Of a DNA stretch of 64,000 nt, positions 36,500 to 48,900 are shown piece after piece. Position numbers and translations under genes: made by a program. The stretch comes from Pleurodeles waltl. Lineage: Eukaryota; Chordata; Amphibia; Caudata; Salamandridae. The stretch's first letter is position 1; each line of letters begins with the position of its first letter. The notes beneath the pieces are model-generated. The model was given only the letters and a program-made list of their open reading frames with translations. It searched no databases and was not told the origin of the DNA. The stretch spans positions 820,544,817-820,608,816 of the forward strand of contig NC_090445.1 of assembly GCF_031143425.1 (NCBI RefSeq). Direction: 5' to 3'.

Positions 36500-38309
36500 A
36501 TGCAGGGTGGCCTGCTGTCTCTTTTGGCAATCCTTCCTCTGTTTGTAACCAGTCACTGGAGGTCACAAATACCACTCTGGCTCTGCAAGCCCCCCAGAGA
36601 CAGGGGAATCTCCCATCAATTGGTCAGCCCTCAAAGACAATCCAAGCTCATTGGTGTTACAGGTCGTCAACTCGGTTGTGGTCTCACCGAAGCACAAGCT
36701 TTCGCCAATAGTTAGCACTCTCTCTCTTGGCAGATTGCCATCAAGAGTATGGCTCCCTTGATCAGTTCCCTGCCCGCACAATGGACCTACAGCCCTTCTA
36801 GTGGGGCTTTTAATGGTAGCTCTCAAACAGAGTTTAGTGAGAGGGAGCTTAATGACCAATCGCTCCTGGATCTATCTTGCCCACAAACTGAATCCGTGGG
36901 AGTTGTCGACATTCATTGTAATTCTGTGACCAATTTTACAGTCACTACTAGTGGCCCTGTGTGGTCTCAACTTCTTCAAACTTTGCAATCTACTGTTTTG
37001 GCCTCGAATTATCACTCTGACAAGCTGGATGTGCAAGTCGACTTGTTGAACACGTTAATCACTTATGTAGTGGGTATTGACCACAAATTAGAACATTTAA
37101 ATCAGCTAATCATCAGAGCGCTAACAAGCTCCAACTTAGTTCAAGCAGCCTGTTGTTGCTCTCCGATCATAGAAAGCTTGTTATCTCTTCCAATTTGTTA
37201 AGCTGAGTCCTAGCCGAAATCAAGAGATTTTCATCTTGCTCAAAACATTGGATGATTCTTTTTTTCCCATCAAAGAGCTCATCAATCATTAATCCGAACG
37301 AGCTCGTTTCTGCTGGAGTCCTCGAGCAAGGCTCTTTGGTCAGTCCAGTTCATCAGATGATCTGTTCACCTGGAACTGAATCTACAGATCTATTGCCCCC
37401 TTCCCACTTTTATTCTGTGCCACAAGCTGATTTTTTTTAAACCATCTCCTCCAGGAGAAGACCTTGATGTTCAGCACTTATTAAGTAGGAGGGGAAAAAA
37501 AGGCTTCGTAAACAACTGAAAAAAAAGCGGAGCCTACCCCCTCCTGGGTCTGCAAACAAAGGTCAACAATTGGCCCAACATGACATGCGGCAGTCGTAGG
37601 AGGTGACAAATCCGACCTCGCTAACTAATTGTTTATGGACAAACAGGGTGGTCTCCCCCGCCTAGTGAGCCTGTGCACAATCCACCAAACAGCGTCACCA
37701 CCAAAGGAGATGGAACTTCTCCTATATCATTTTTGGCTCTGTCGAGAAAGGCAAAGCTAACATTTTTGTTGCTCCTACTGTTACAAGCCTGGGGGAGATG
37801 GCGCTGTCGGCATTACAGTAACATCATCAAACCCTATGGTAAATAACGAGCTGTGATGTCATGGGTCTGAGAGCCCCCACCTTTCCTGGGATGCCCTCTG
37901 AGGGTCAAGGAAGCTAGCCCCTTTCATTGTTACCACGTCATCAAGAATCTTCTACCGACTTCTTGGTGACGGGGCTTGAGATTCCTATGGGCCCGCTAGC
38001 GCGGTGGACCAGTTTCACCCAAGGCCACTATTGTGTTTCCCAATGGCCTCATCTGAGTATAGCACTGCCAAACTACTTTTTATACCGAAATATCACTCAA
38101 GGGGTGCCTATGACATCCTGAACAGAGGGAACATTTTAACACTTTTTAAAGACCTCTCAATGCTGAGTGGCATTGGATTTGGTTATATCGTCTCCATGGA
38201 ATTTCTTCCCCAAATGGGTTCACAGACAGGGGAAACTACCTTGGTATCACTGACTTCAGTTACTGTAGCGCAGTCTATCCTCGCTAGAAAAGATATATTT
38301 AATTTCTAG
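36500..38309 (+). pseudogene. LINE ORF1 remnants, copy 2
   Basis: Open stretches at 36500-37201 (with one TAG) and 38004-38309 match copy 1. One change gives Lys for Glu near 37021. Confidence 0.48.
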
Positions 38310-38558
38310 GGCATTATGATAGCTCTCAATAAGAATCCTGGTTGTCCTGTGTTATTATCTGAACCTTTCAGTCCAAAAGCTATCCCTGTGTTGAAGCCAT
38401 TCTCAATCCTAAAAGGTGCTCAGGGTAGCACCCCTATCCTTAATGGCACAGGAAGGACTGGTGTCGGCAACCAGCTGGGGGCTAAATGGGACTGGCTGCC
38501 TTCTGCTCTTCTGCATGGGCGACCTGAATAACCCCTGCGGGCAGTGTCCTCCGTGTCA

Positions 38559-39043
38559 AAGTCTGAACATTTGTCTTTATGTTCTTGGAATATCAGTGGG
38601 GTTGCTCAAAAGTTTGAATCGGCCTACCTAGTGTCTATTTTAATCTGTTATGAAACAATTACCTTGCAGGAAACGGGCTGAAGTCAGTTGCCCGCTGCCA
38701 TGGTTTCTGGAAGTCTGGAAATCCGCCCATAGAGAGAGTAAAAGCAGCCATGCTAGGAGGGGGGCTATCCATCTTTGTTGCTGTCAAATTAAAAGGTTGG
38801 ATTACGGCACTGGTTTAGGAAGAAAATTGGGTCCAGGGGATTATGATTAGTAATTGGAGTTTGCAGCAAACCCTCATTGTGATAAATGTTTCTATTGCTC
38901 CAAGTACAAAGGAAAAAAGAGGGAAGCTGTTCCGTCTAATGCAGATCTTGGGTGACTTAGCTGGGGAACATCCCTATGCTAATTATTTGGTAACTCGGGA
39001 TTTTAACACAAATTTGTTCCAGGATAGCTCTGAAACCCTCTGA
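38559..39043 (+). pseudogene. LINE endonuclease remnant, copy 2
   Basis: Same as 14997-15481. Confidence 0.62.
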
Positions 39044-39991
39044 AGGCCCTGATCTTTGTAATTACCAGTTAGTCTCTAAACAGCTGAGACCCAGGGATTT
39101 TCCTCACAGCTCCCTGCTCCCTGGAAGAGTATGTGGTCATGCACTTAAATAGTATGGCCTTCAAAGTTCTGAATAGACTTCTGCAACAAGACAGCCCCTA
39201 AATGTTGGATGATATCTGATGGGCGAAATTACTCCTACTTGGATTATACTATTTGTAATATGGAATTGTTCTCCTTTATTGAAATGTTTTTGATTTCTAC
39301 CCGGTATGAGAGTGATCATGCCCCCAGACTGTAACTATAAAATATAGTTTTCATCATCATGCTAAGGCCTGGGCCGTGGGAGGCAGTGTATGCTTCGAAT
39401 CCTTAAAACGTATAAAATGGCATCCTTCTTCTAGTGTTGCAGCAACGGCTGAGTCCGTTAGCTTTTTTTATTCTGATGCGGCAGGCTGTGTTTCCCCAAT
39501 TAAGTTATGAGACAAATTTATCTCCTTCTTATGCTCAAGGTTCCATCAACCTGTGCAAAATTCTATTTCACTTTCGCACTTCATCACTTCAAGGGAAACC
39601 CAGAACTTAAAGAAAGCTCACAATAAAGCTGCTAGGGCAATCAGGAAGAGTCCTGACTCTAGGGCACTACTAAACAAGTTTAAGGAACTACAGAAAGCCT
39701 GTAGGAAGGCTGTTTGTTAAGAAAATCAGAGATGTTACAACTTGTTTTGAGTAAAACTTATAAGTGCCAGCAAGGACTCGAACTCAAGACTATTTTGGCT
39801 TTTTATCAATAATCTTACAAAGATCCAGCGGGGGCTTCGCACTGTTAATATTTCAGAAGGTAATTGGACTGCCTTTTTGGTCAGACACTTCTCTTCTCTG
39901 TAAGTGTATCCGATGGAAATTAGATGGGTGTGGGGGTGCATCCCTCTACAGCAGCTCTGGTCAATCCTCAGCCCGTAGTGTCCTTGCCCCA

Positions 39992-41002
39992 CCCCCACTC
40001 TGAAGTTATGATTTATTTTCCCCAACCTGTCTCTGTCACATTATTTCTAAGGCAAAACGGGACGGAGCTCTGGGTCCCAATGGTCTTCCGCAAATGCTTA
40101 AACAGGATATTCCCTTTTGGGCAGACCACTTTGCGTATCTTTTTGATTACTGTGCCTTGTGCTAAAAAGTTCCTTAGTCCTGGCATGGTGCCATAATTCA
40201 CCCAGTACATAAAGGTGGCTCAAGCTCTGCTCCAGCCAACCTTAGGCTGATAGCTTTGCTTGACAATGAGGCTAAGTTGTATGCCAGTCATCTGCTAGAA
40301 GAACTTCGATCTCGGGCAGAGTCGAAATGCCTAATTCCTATTTCCCAAACTGGGTTTTCTGCTGTATCGGGTACATCAACAAACGTATTAGCCCTATCTA
40401 TTTTGATGGACAAGGCAAACCTCTCAGGATCTGTGCTGCATTGCTGTTTTGTTTACTTTAAGGTAGCTTTTGATTCAGATTCCTAGGATTTCCCTGTGGG
40501 TCAAACTACAGAACTGCGGAATTCCATCTGTGCTCCTGGGAGCCATTATAGAATTATACACAGACAGACATCTGGGTCCGCATTAAACTAGGATATGGCC
40601 ATTCCCTTTCCAGGAAAATACCCACCTTTCATGGTGTGAAGCAGGGTTGCATGCTTGCCCCTTTGCTTTTTAATCTGTTAATTGCAGCCCTGTCACCTGC
40701 TTGTGATGCTGTTAACTCTCACCCCTCGCCCCCCTAAGATTGGTGGACTTAGGTTTAGCCATTTGTTCTGTGCTGATGATTTGGCAATGTTAAGCCTTAC
40801 CAGGGTTGGCCTTCAACGGGTGCTCAACTAATTTGCATTTTATACAGCTGTGAACCATTTGGAAGTACACCTGCTTAAAACAAAAGTGGTCTCCTTTGGC
40901 AGGAAAATACATCTGGAAATCAGCTGGTACTATAAGAGCAGTAAACTTGTGTCAGATCAGTCTTATAAATATTTAGGGGTGCACCTTGACACCAGTTAGG
41001 CA
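39992..41002 (+). pseudogene. LINE reverse transcriptase remnant, copy 2
   Basis: Same as 16430-17440, with CADDLAMLS retained. Confidence 0.7.
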
Positions 41003-41083
41003 CAGAAAGGAGATTGAAGTTAAAGCTGTGGTTCTGCAGGCGGCCTTCTCTAAATTATTGAAAACCCTAACCTGCTCCCACTA

Positions 41084-41937
41084 ATGGAAATCATGAGAGC
41101 AAAGATTACTTCCTCACTGTCTTATGGTCAGGAAGTTACGTTGGGCAGAGGTTCATGTTTGTTAAACAGGTTGGTTATCAAGATTTATAAGAGGGTCTTT
41201 CATCTACTGCAATCTGCATTCCCTGTGCAGGTGCAGTTGGAATTTGGGCTTTTAGATCAGCAGGCACTAGGTGCAGATGCTTTCTTGAAACTTTGTCACA
41301 AGTTACACCAGGCTAAGGCAGGTAGCTTGGGGTCAGTTCTATGGCTTGAAATTAGTGTGACTGAAGCGAAAGGGTCCCACCATTGTTTTTTGGCTGATTG
41401 TAAACAGCTACTGAGAGCTGAGAATCTCTGGGCCAACAATCCTTCTCAACCCCTTTATAAACTGGGCATTAAAAAGAGTATTCAGCTCTGGTTCTACCAT
41501 TCTGATTGAGCTCTCCTTGCCAAACGTAAGCATGCCTGGGCGGTTATTAATTCATTTCAGCCAGGTACCCAGCTGGCTACCTTTCCTGCTCTTATTGCAT
41601 TAATTTGAAAGATAAATTCATGGCTTTAAGGATGGCCGATTGGGCCTTTTTGAAGCATTTACCCACATGGCGGTCAATCCCAGGGGAGGGTGTCTTGTGT
41701 AGGGGCTGTGGCAGCTGCGAAGAATCCTTTGAACATGTGGTCTGTCTGTGTCCATCCCTGCTCAAGGAGCGCAGATCCCTGCTGCGGAATAAGTGGAACG
41801 AATTGGGGGTCCACTCCTGCTGGCAGGCTGTTATTAGGTCTTTAGATCCTGTGAACACAATGCTGAACATTCTGTTGATTAAATTCATTAAGGCTGCTCA
41901 GGCCAAGTTCATCAGGGGCACTGCAAGCAGTGATTAA
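41084..41937 (+). pseudogene. LINE C-terminal Cys/His region, copy 2
   Basis: Same as 17522-18375. One change gives Gln for Arg near 41261. Confidence 0.63.
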
Positions 41938-42340
41938 TAGTGTACGGAAACCATCTTCCGCTCTTGCTCCTTCGGGTTCTGAATTAACTTTGTACAGCCA
42001 TTGAGTTTTAACCTTACACTATGGCTTTTTATATTTGTTGGCCGTCAACCTATGGTCGAACAACCAATGCACGTAAGCACTTTAAGGGCCCTGACAATCG
42101 TTGGTTTTATGTTCATTATTTATTAGGTGGGTGTATGGCCTGCTGGGAGGCCTGGAAATAATCTTAATTACAATGATGTGCAATGTCATACTTTCTCAGT
42201 TGGATCCCCTGATATTATGGGAATGTCCTTACATTGATGATAGTATATACAAACTAATTATTTTTTCACATATTTATTGTCTGATTTTAACAATGCGTTT
42301 TACCAGCAGCCTGGGGTTTTCAGTTTGTGCACTGTATCAT

Positions 42341-42353
42341 TTGATTGCTCTTG
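42341..42353 (+). repeat. Target-site duplication, left, copy 2
   Basis: TTGATTGCTCTTG, matching 44512-44524. Confidence 0.85.
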
Positions 42354-44511
42354 TTGGGGTCCGGGGCCGCCCCCCCCGCGGAACCCCAGACCCCAACACA
42401 GCCGCCACCAACCTGCATCACTGGATAGAAGACTGCGCCAACACCCTCGCACGGCTCAAAAAACACCCAAACACCCCCCACAGAATCAAGGCCAGCTGGT
42501 TCACCCCAGATCTACAGGAAACCAAACAGCTATGTCGCCGAATGGAATAAACCTGGCACCGTGACCCTACCAACTCCGACCACATTGCCTTCAAAGAGGC
42601 CCTACGCAAGCATCACCAACTGATCCGCTTCACCAAAAGGACCCACTTCAAAAAACGCATTGACTCCAACGCTCACAACAGCAAAGAGCTCTTCGGCATC
42701 ATCAAAGAGCTCTCCACCCCCAGGGCCTGCTCCAACGAACCCCCGCCATCACAGGAGCTTTGCAACTCACTCGCAACCCGCTTCCATCCAAAGATAGAAG
42801 AAATCCACAACAGCTTCAACCCCCAGACCCACCAGCTAACTACAAACACCTATGAACCCAACGCTCCAAGCAACACCCACTTCCTCCACACCTGGACCCC
42901 TGTCAACATAGAAGACACCGCCAACGCCATGGCCTCCATCCACTCCAGATCACCATCGGACCCCTGCCCACACCATATCTTCAACAAAGCTAACCTCATC
43001 ATCGCTCCCCATCTCTGCAACACCATCAACAGCTCCTTCGAGTCAGCCACCTTCCCAGAGAGATGGAAGCACGCAGAAATCAACGCCCTGCCAAAGAAAC
43101 CAAAGGCAGACCCGAACGACCCCAAGAACTACCGACCAATCTCCCTCCTCTCCTTCCCAGCCAAGGTCTTCGAAAAAATTGTGAACAATCAATTATCCTG
43201 GTTCTTGGAAGACAGCAAGGCACTTGACACCTCCCAATCCGGATTCCGCAAAAACCACAGCACCAAGGCCGCACTCATTGCTGCCATAGATGACATCAGG
43301 ACCATGCTCGACAAAGGAGAAACAGCAGCACTCATCCTCCTGGACCTCTCCGCAACATTCAACACAGTATGTCATCACACTCTCCGCACACGCCTCCACA
43401 ACGCTGGAATCCGCAACAAAGCACTGGACTGGATCTCGTAATTTCTCACAGGCAGAACCCAGAGAGCCCGCCTCCCGCCGTTCCTGTCAGAAGCCTCCAG
43501 AATCACCTGTGGCGTCCCCCAAGGATCTTCGCTCAGCCCCACACTCTTCAATGTTTACATGGCCCCCCCTCGCCAACATCCCACGAACATACCACATCAA
43601 CATAGTCTCCTACGTGGACGACACTCAGCTCATCATCTCCCTCACGAAAGACCCTACAACTGCAAAGGACAACCTCCACAACAAACTTCACGCCATCGCC
43701 AGCTGGATGGAATCAAGCCACCTCAAGTTAAACACAGACAAGACAGAAATACTCCTCTTTGGCACCAACCCCTCAGCTTGGCACGACTCCTGGTGGCCCA
43801 CCTCCCTAAGATCCGCACCCTCATCCACCAACCACGCATGCAACCTGGGCTTCATATTGGATTCCACACTCAGCATGACTCAGCAGGTCAACGCCATCTC
43901 CTCTTCCTGCTACAACACCCTCCGCTTGCTCTGCAAAATCTTCAAGTGGATTCTCGTCGAAACCAGGAAAACCGTCACCCACGCCTTGGTCAGCAGCCGA
44001 TTGGACTACGGAAACGCCCTATATGCAGGAATAACAAACAAACTCCAAACAAAGCTGCAAAGAATTCAGAACGCGTCCTCCCGCCTCATTCTAGACGTCC
44101 CACATCGCAACCACATCTCACCCCACCTCAGAGACCTACACTGGCTGCCAGTATCAAAGAGGATCACCTTCAAAATGCTCGTCCACGCACACAAGGCCCT
44201 ACACAACACAGGTCCTGCCTACCTCAACGACAAACTCACCTTTCACACCCCCACCCGCTATCTTCGCTCTGCCAACCTCGCCCATGTCCCCCGCATCCGT
44301 CGCACCACCGCTGGGGGAAGAGCCTTCTCTCACCTAGCCGCCAAGACCTGGAACTCCCTACCGCTCCACCTCCGCCTGACCCAAGACCTCCTATCTTACA
44401 GGAAACGCCTCAAGACTTGGCTTTTCAACCAGTAGCTCTTCCAGCCCCCCAGCGCCTTAAGACCCTATCAGGTGAGTAGTGTGATCTGTAAATCCCTGAT
44501 TGATTGATTGA
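42354..44511 (+). mobile_element. CR1/L2-like LINE insertion, copy 2
   Basis: Same as 18792-20945, with an extra TGAT in the tail. Confidence 0.85.
42387..44435 (+). pseudogene. CR1/L2-like RT, copy 2
   Basis: As in copy 1, plus a new TAA at 43439-43441 where copy 1 has TCA (Ser). It lies between motifs A and B, so this copy has one more disabling change than copy 1. Confidence 0.85.
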
Positions 44512-44524
44512 TTGATTGCTCTTG
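44512..44524 (+). repeat. Target-site duplication, right, copy 2
   Basis: TTGATTGCTCTTG, matching 42341-42353. Confidence 0.85.
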
Positions 44525-44563
44525 GTTTTAAATTGTAATTGATTTTAATATCTGTACAATAAA

Positions 44564-46193
44564 TATGCAATTTAAGGTGGGAGCTTACTCCTGACATATT
44601 AGCACCGGTCCTCCTCAGTGCATTATGGATTATGTAGTGCATTCTAGTATTAGTACTCACTGGTACAGTTGAATGTCATCAAATATTAGCATAGCTTGTG
44701 CTGGAGATGAAGTCCAGAGTAGGCCGCAATGACAATACGCAACCCTAGCACTCGGCAGCTCAAGTGGTGCTCTCCTAAGGAAAATGTTGGGCCTCTGAAG
44801 GTATTGCTGTTGGTTCTGGGTGCTCAATCTAGAACCTTTATCATGTTAAAAGAGGCATTTCTGTGCCCCATTAGGTTGTAGTAAGTCTATTTTTGTTATT
44901 TTCACTTCTCTCCCTTGTTATTAGCACCTAAGATTTCTTATATGAGGATTCTATAGTGCATCTCTGAACTTGTTCCATTGTGATGTGTGTTATATTGTTA
45001 TTCTGATGTTTTTTGCAGCATACGGTTTAATCGGTTTCCTGAAGAACATTTTCACGATGTATGGATGTATCAGGAGGTGTGCCTCTTTCGTGTAAATGTA
45101 AGTATTTTGTCATATTTTGTTCAGCAGTTGTTGCGGAAGCTCTCCTTGCCAGTTTTTCAGATAGCTGTAACTGGATTTCGGCTGAAGGTGGAGCCATTCT
45201 TAAATGATATTTTATTGGTTTGCCACAACAGGAGTGTCATTCATTAAGTCATGTTTCAGAATTTCCTCTTTTACAGATTACTCCAACTAATGTTTATAAC
45301 TGTTAACACCCAGGGCTTGCTTGTGTTTTCATGCGCTTTTGTCCCATGCACAAACCTTTTGCTTACATATGCAAAAGGAGGCAATTCATAGAGTTGGTGC
45401 AGTTGTTTGGTATCAGAATCGTGGACACACTGCTAGGAACCAAAAAATAAGAGATGCTTTGGGCATCAACAAAAAAACGAAGACAATTAGTCAACCAAAG
45501 ACACACTTGGTCCACTAAGGAAATATTCAAGGACACCAGTTGAACAGAAAACTATTGGCAATGAGCAGTGGGTACTCCAATGCCATTGTTAAAAGACACA
45601 CGAAGGCACTACAATGACTAGCTCAATGGCTGGCAGGCACAAACCTGGCAGAGATAGTTGAGCTGGGAGTATCTAAGCAGAAGGGAGCACTGATGGCAAA
45701 GTTGGTGGGGTAAAGCTGAAACTTACATGGTCACCCAAACGCCACACTATTGTATTTTGCTTCTAGAAAGTGCTAACTAATAAAAGACAAAAGTACCATT
45801 AACTGGACTACCCCTGTCAAGAGTGGGTTTCCTCACAGCAAGATGACTGCGAGAGTGCCGGGCAATTCGTATAGAGACCATGGTACATGGGTGACTGGTA
45901 CTCTATTGGGGCTCTTCGAAGCCTAAGTGCAGTGGTCGACGAAGATAGTCTTCCAGGGGCTCAATTTCTGATGTATGGTACAATAGTGCAATCCTTCCAA
46001 CACTCATAGTGCAGCGTTTCACTATACCTGCAGCCCCACAAGCTCTTACTTGCTGAAGTTCGGTAATGGGTGTAAGTTGGTCTCCTGGCTCTACAAAACA
46101 ACTCTTGAGATGGTATCTGATAGTCAACCAATTTTACAGATTAGGTGAGAAGAAGCAATTAGTAGGCATTTTGAGGGCTAGAGTGGGAATAAG
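44564..46193. other. Unassigned sequence, copy 2
   Basis: Same as 20998-22627. Confidence 0.55.
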
Positions 46194-48900
46194 TGTTAGA
46201 ACAGGTAAAAATTATTTGCATAACTATTAGAGGCGCTCCTACTGGTTGGATGTGGTGAGGCCCCAGCCAGGCAGAATCTCATTACTCCCGTCAGAGGTGT
46301 GTGATTACACTCACTGTATAATCCGCGCTTACCCTTGGGATGCTTGGCACAGAGCAGTCAGGCTTATCGTAGAGGCAATGTGTAAAGCAGTGGCACAGCA
46401 CGTCCCCACCATAACCATGCTGAGCGGCACATATGAGACTTCACACAGTGTAGGTATATAAAAATTGTACTCAACATACACATTGTCAGCACAGCATGAG
46501 TATCATGGAAATCTGCGCATAAATCACTTTTAACAATATAATTCACAATATTCGTCCCAACTGTGTGTAACACCAACAACAGAATGTACAAGTGAGAAAG
46601 CACTATGTTCCCTCCCCGCACCCTCATGTGGTGTCAAACATTGACAGCACAGGACCTACCCTAGTGTTTACCAACTTTGATGTAACAGCTAAATTTAGGG
46701 TGCACCCCAGTTCCCAATGATAGCAGCAACATGTAAATACGAGGGTTGTACACTTCCACATAGCACTGCAGCCTGGGCCGCACTACTACATCTTATTGCC
46801 AACCCTAGAAATTCCCTGACAGATGAACATGACCAGCAACACCATGGTGCTGCCCTCGCATTCACCCGCATTCACACCCGCACATCCACTGTGCACCGTC
46901 ACTGGGATCAGTCAGCTTATGCACATGTACACTCGTACGCACGCACTTCTGGCACCCTAATGCAGTGCCCTGATATCCAGCTAGTGGATGCCACTTTGTT
47001 TCCAGGTATCCTAGGTCCCAAACTGCCCTTCACCCACCAACCAGCTTCAGCTATCCCACATCGCCACAAACCATAGATTGCACCTACTTTCCCCCTGGAT
47101 ACTAGGCCGCTCACGGCCCTCGTCACACTACACAGGACCCTGGGGACAAGATTGGAGGAGGAAGAAAAGAGAGATGATCTGGCAACAATTAGCAAGTAGA
47201 TGGTTAGTCATTCAGAGGTCTGCAACACACAGGGGGAGAGTCACTGGGGCCAACTTTAGCCCCCGTGGAGCCCAGCCCTGCCAGAGAGACATTGTAACAA
47301 AATAGTTACCAGTTTTGGCTCTTCCGGAATGGAGGTGCACCGTTTGGGCGTGTTGACTTGAGTGGCCATTTGACAAATCCGGTTGCACACAACGAGCCAC
47401 TAGGTCTTCACCCCCTTTACAAGGAGACGCTGCATCTGGTGATTGAAAACTTGAATTGCACCAGTTGGTTACGCTTCCACGTCAAAAGTGCTCAGTAATG
47501 TACCTCCTCTAAAATGAGGCACAGCGTCAGGGCCCCTATCACCTGAATCGATCCTAACCATATGATCACTCCAAAGACAATTCCCAATGTGGTATCTCCT
47601 CAGGAGGAGGCACTAGTCTGGGGCGTGATAACTTGAACTGCACCAAACACTCCCGGATGTTTCCACGAAGAACATAAATCCCTCTCGTTCTGGAATGGGG
47701 CAAAACGTCTAGTGCTCAATGACTTGAGTCGGTCTAGACCCTCTGGTCGCACACTGAACTTCATTTCAGTACCTTCCAGGAATGAGGGTGTGCAATGCCT
47801 ATAGTAGCACCAGACTCCCCAGCCATACACTTTGGTGCAAGTTCAGCCATACCATACAAAGCAGTGTATAGCACAGCTCCGGTTGCACCCCCATATCCGA
47901 GGGTTGCAACCTATGAATGGGGCATAGAACGCAATGCGTGTGCAGCCAAGGACCACATAAGAGAAATGCAACTCACTCAACAACAGCGGGCCACGCGGGT
48001 TCACTCAACAGGTGATCCCGCTCACACCACAAGACGTCTCGGCGTGCAGTGGTCCTCACGATGAAGGACCACTCGCCTAAAGTGCTGGCAGTACTTGCAG
48101 GCTGTGCACTAGGTAATTCCAGTCTACAGACACAATACTTCGTCCATACTCAGGCTGCCCCTGCCCGGTGGAGTCCAGCATACAATGTAGGCACAGAAGA
48201 GAGCATCGCTCCCCAGGAGGTACCGGCAGCCAATGAAAATCCCTGGCAGGAAGTCTTTGATGTCCCTGAGACTTCCGCAGAGAACACAGGACAGCTAACC
48301 TGCCCTTGGAGAGCACACCTCGGGTTACGACACAGCAGCAGGCAGTCGGCTAAGGCCAACCACAATACAGGAAGGGTGCACGTATCCCTTCCTCTGCAGT
48401 TATCCTCCTCTGCACAACAGATTCCTCTGGTAGTGATCACCACGTGGTCCAGCAGCACCAGTCCCGCATGGACGTAAATGCAACTCTGGCTTACTGAAGG
48501 ATAGTACCCTTAGTTATATTAAAGTGTGCCTTTGAAATTAGGGGTGGTTCAACAACAGATGTCTCCCCTAAGTTTCCTCCACATGCACCCGAGAACATGG
48601 AATGAAGATCTTTATCTTTAGTGGGACCATGCTCTGGCTCCAAGAGGCCAAGTGTTAGAAACATCTCCCTCCATCAGATCTATCCCAGGCCTCAATGGCA
48701 AGGGTCTGTTGTTCTGGATGCCCCAGTTTTATAGATGTTGCCTGGGGAATGCACAGGTGTGCTCTTCCCCTGCATCCAGTGGAAAGGAGTTAAATTTACA
48801 AGACACATGAGGCATTTTAGAATCTAGAAATGCCCAGTTTCTAAAAGTGGTATTTCTAGTGCATTACTAATAAAACCATCTTTACCTTTAAAGGGGATTT
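46194..48900 (-). mobile_element. LTR-like sequence, uninterrupted copy
   Basis: Starts with TGTTAGAA and continues across the duplication end at 48190 into single-copy sequence. Beyond it, 48220-48290 shares AAGTCTTTGATGTCCCTGAG-like sequence with the solo LTR (56059-56080), and 48838-48890 shares TTTCTAAAAGTG (56657-56668). The order agrees. The far end is not recognisable, so the end coordinate is a guess. Confidence 0.45.

Larger units (their letters stand above)
36500..44563 (+). mobile_element. Old LINE, copy 2
   Basis: Same as 12938-20997, ending at AATAAA 44558-44563. Confidence 0.72.
24624..48189 (+). repeat. Tandem duplication, unit 2 (23,566 bp)
   Basis: Second copy of 1071-24623. 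The differences seen by eye are about twenty to thirty single-base changes and a few indels, mostly in microsatellites and homopolymers, giving near 99.9 percent identity. The right edge, 48190, leads into unduplicated continuation of the LTR-like sequence. Confidence 0.95.

Noticed and set aside
24624..48189. Unit 2 as an uncollapsed allele placed in tandem by the assembler
   Set aside because: Not fully excluded, but the join relies on only 8 bp of shared sequence inside unrelated repeats, which is the mark of a real breakpoint; listed as the main test in the findings.
48049..48477. 142-codon open frame across the right duplication edge
   Set aside because: No recognisable content, lies in LTR-like sequence, and the minus strand is equally open.
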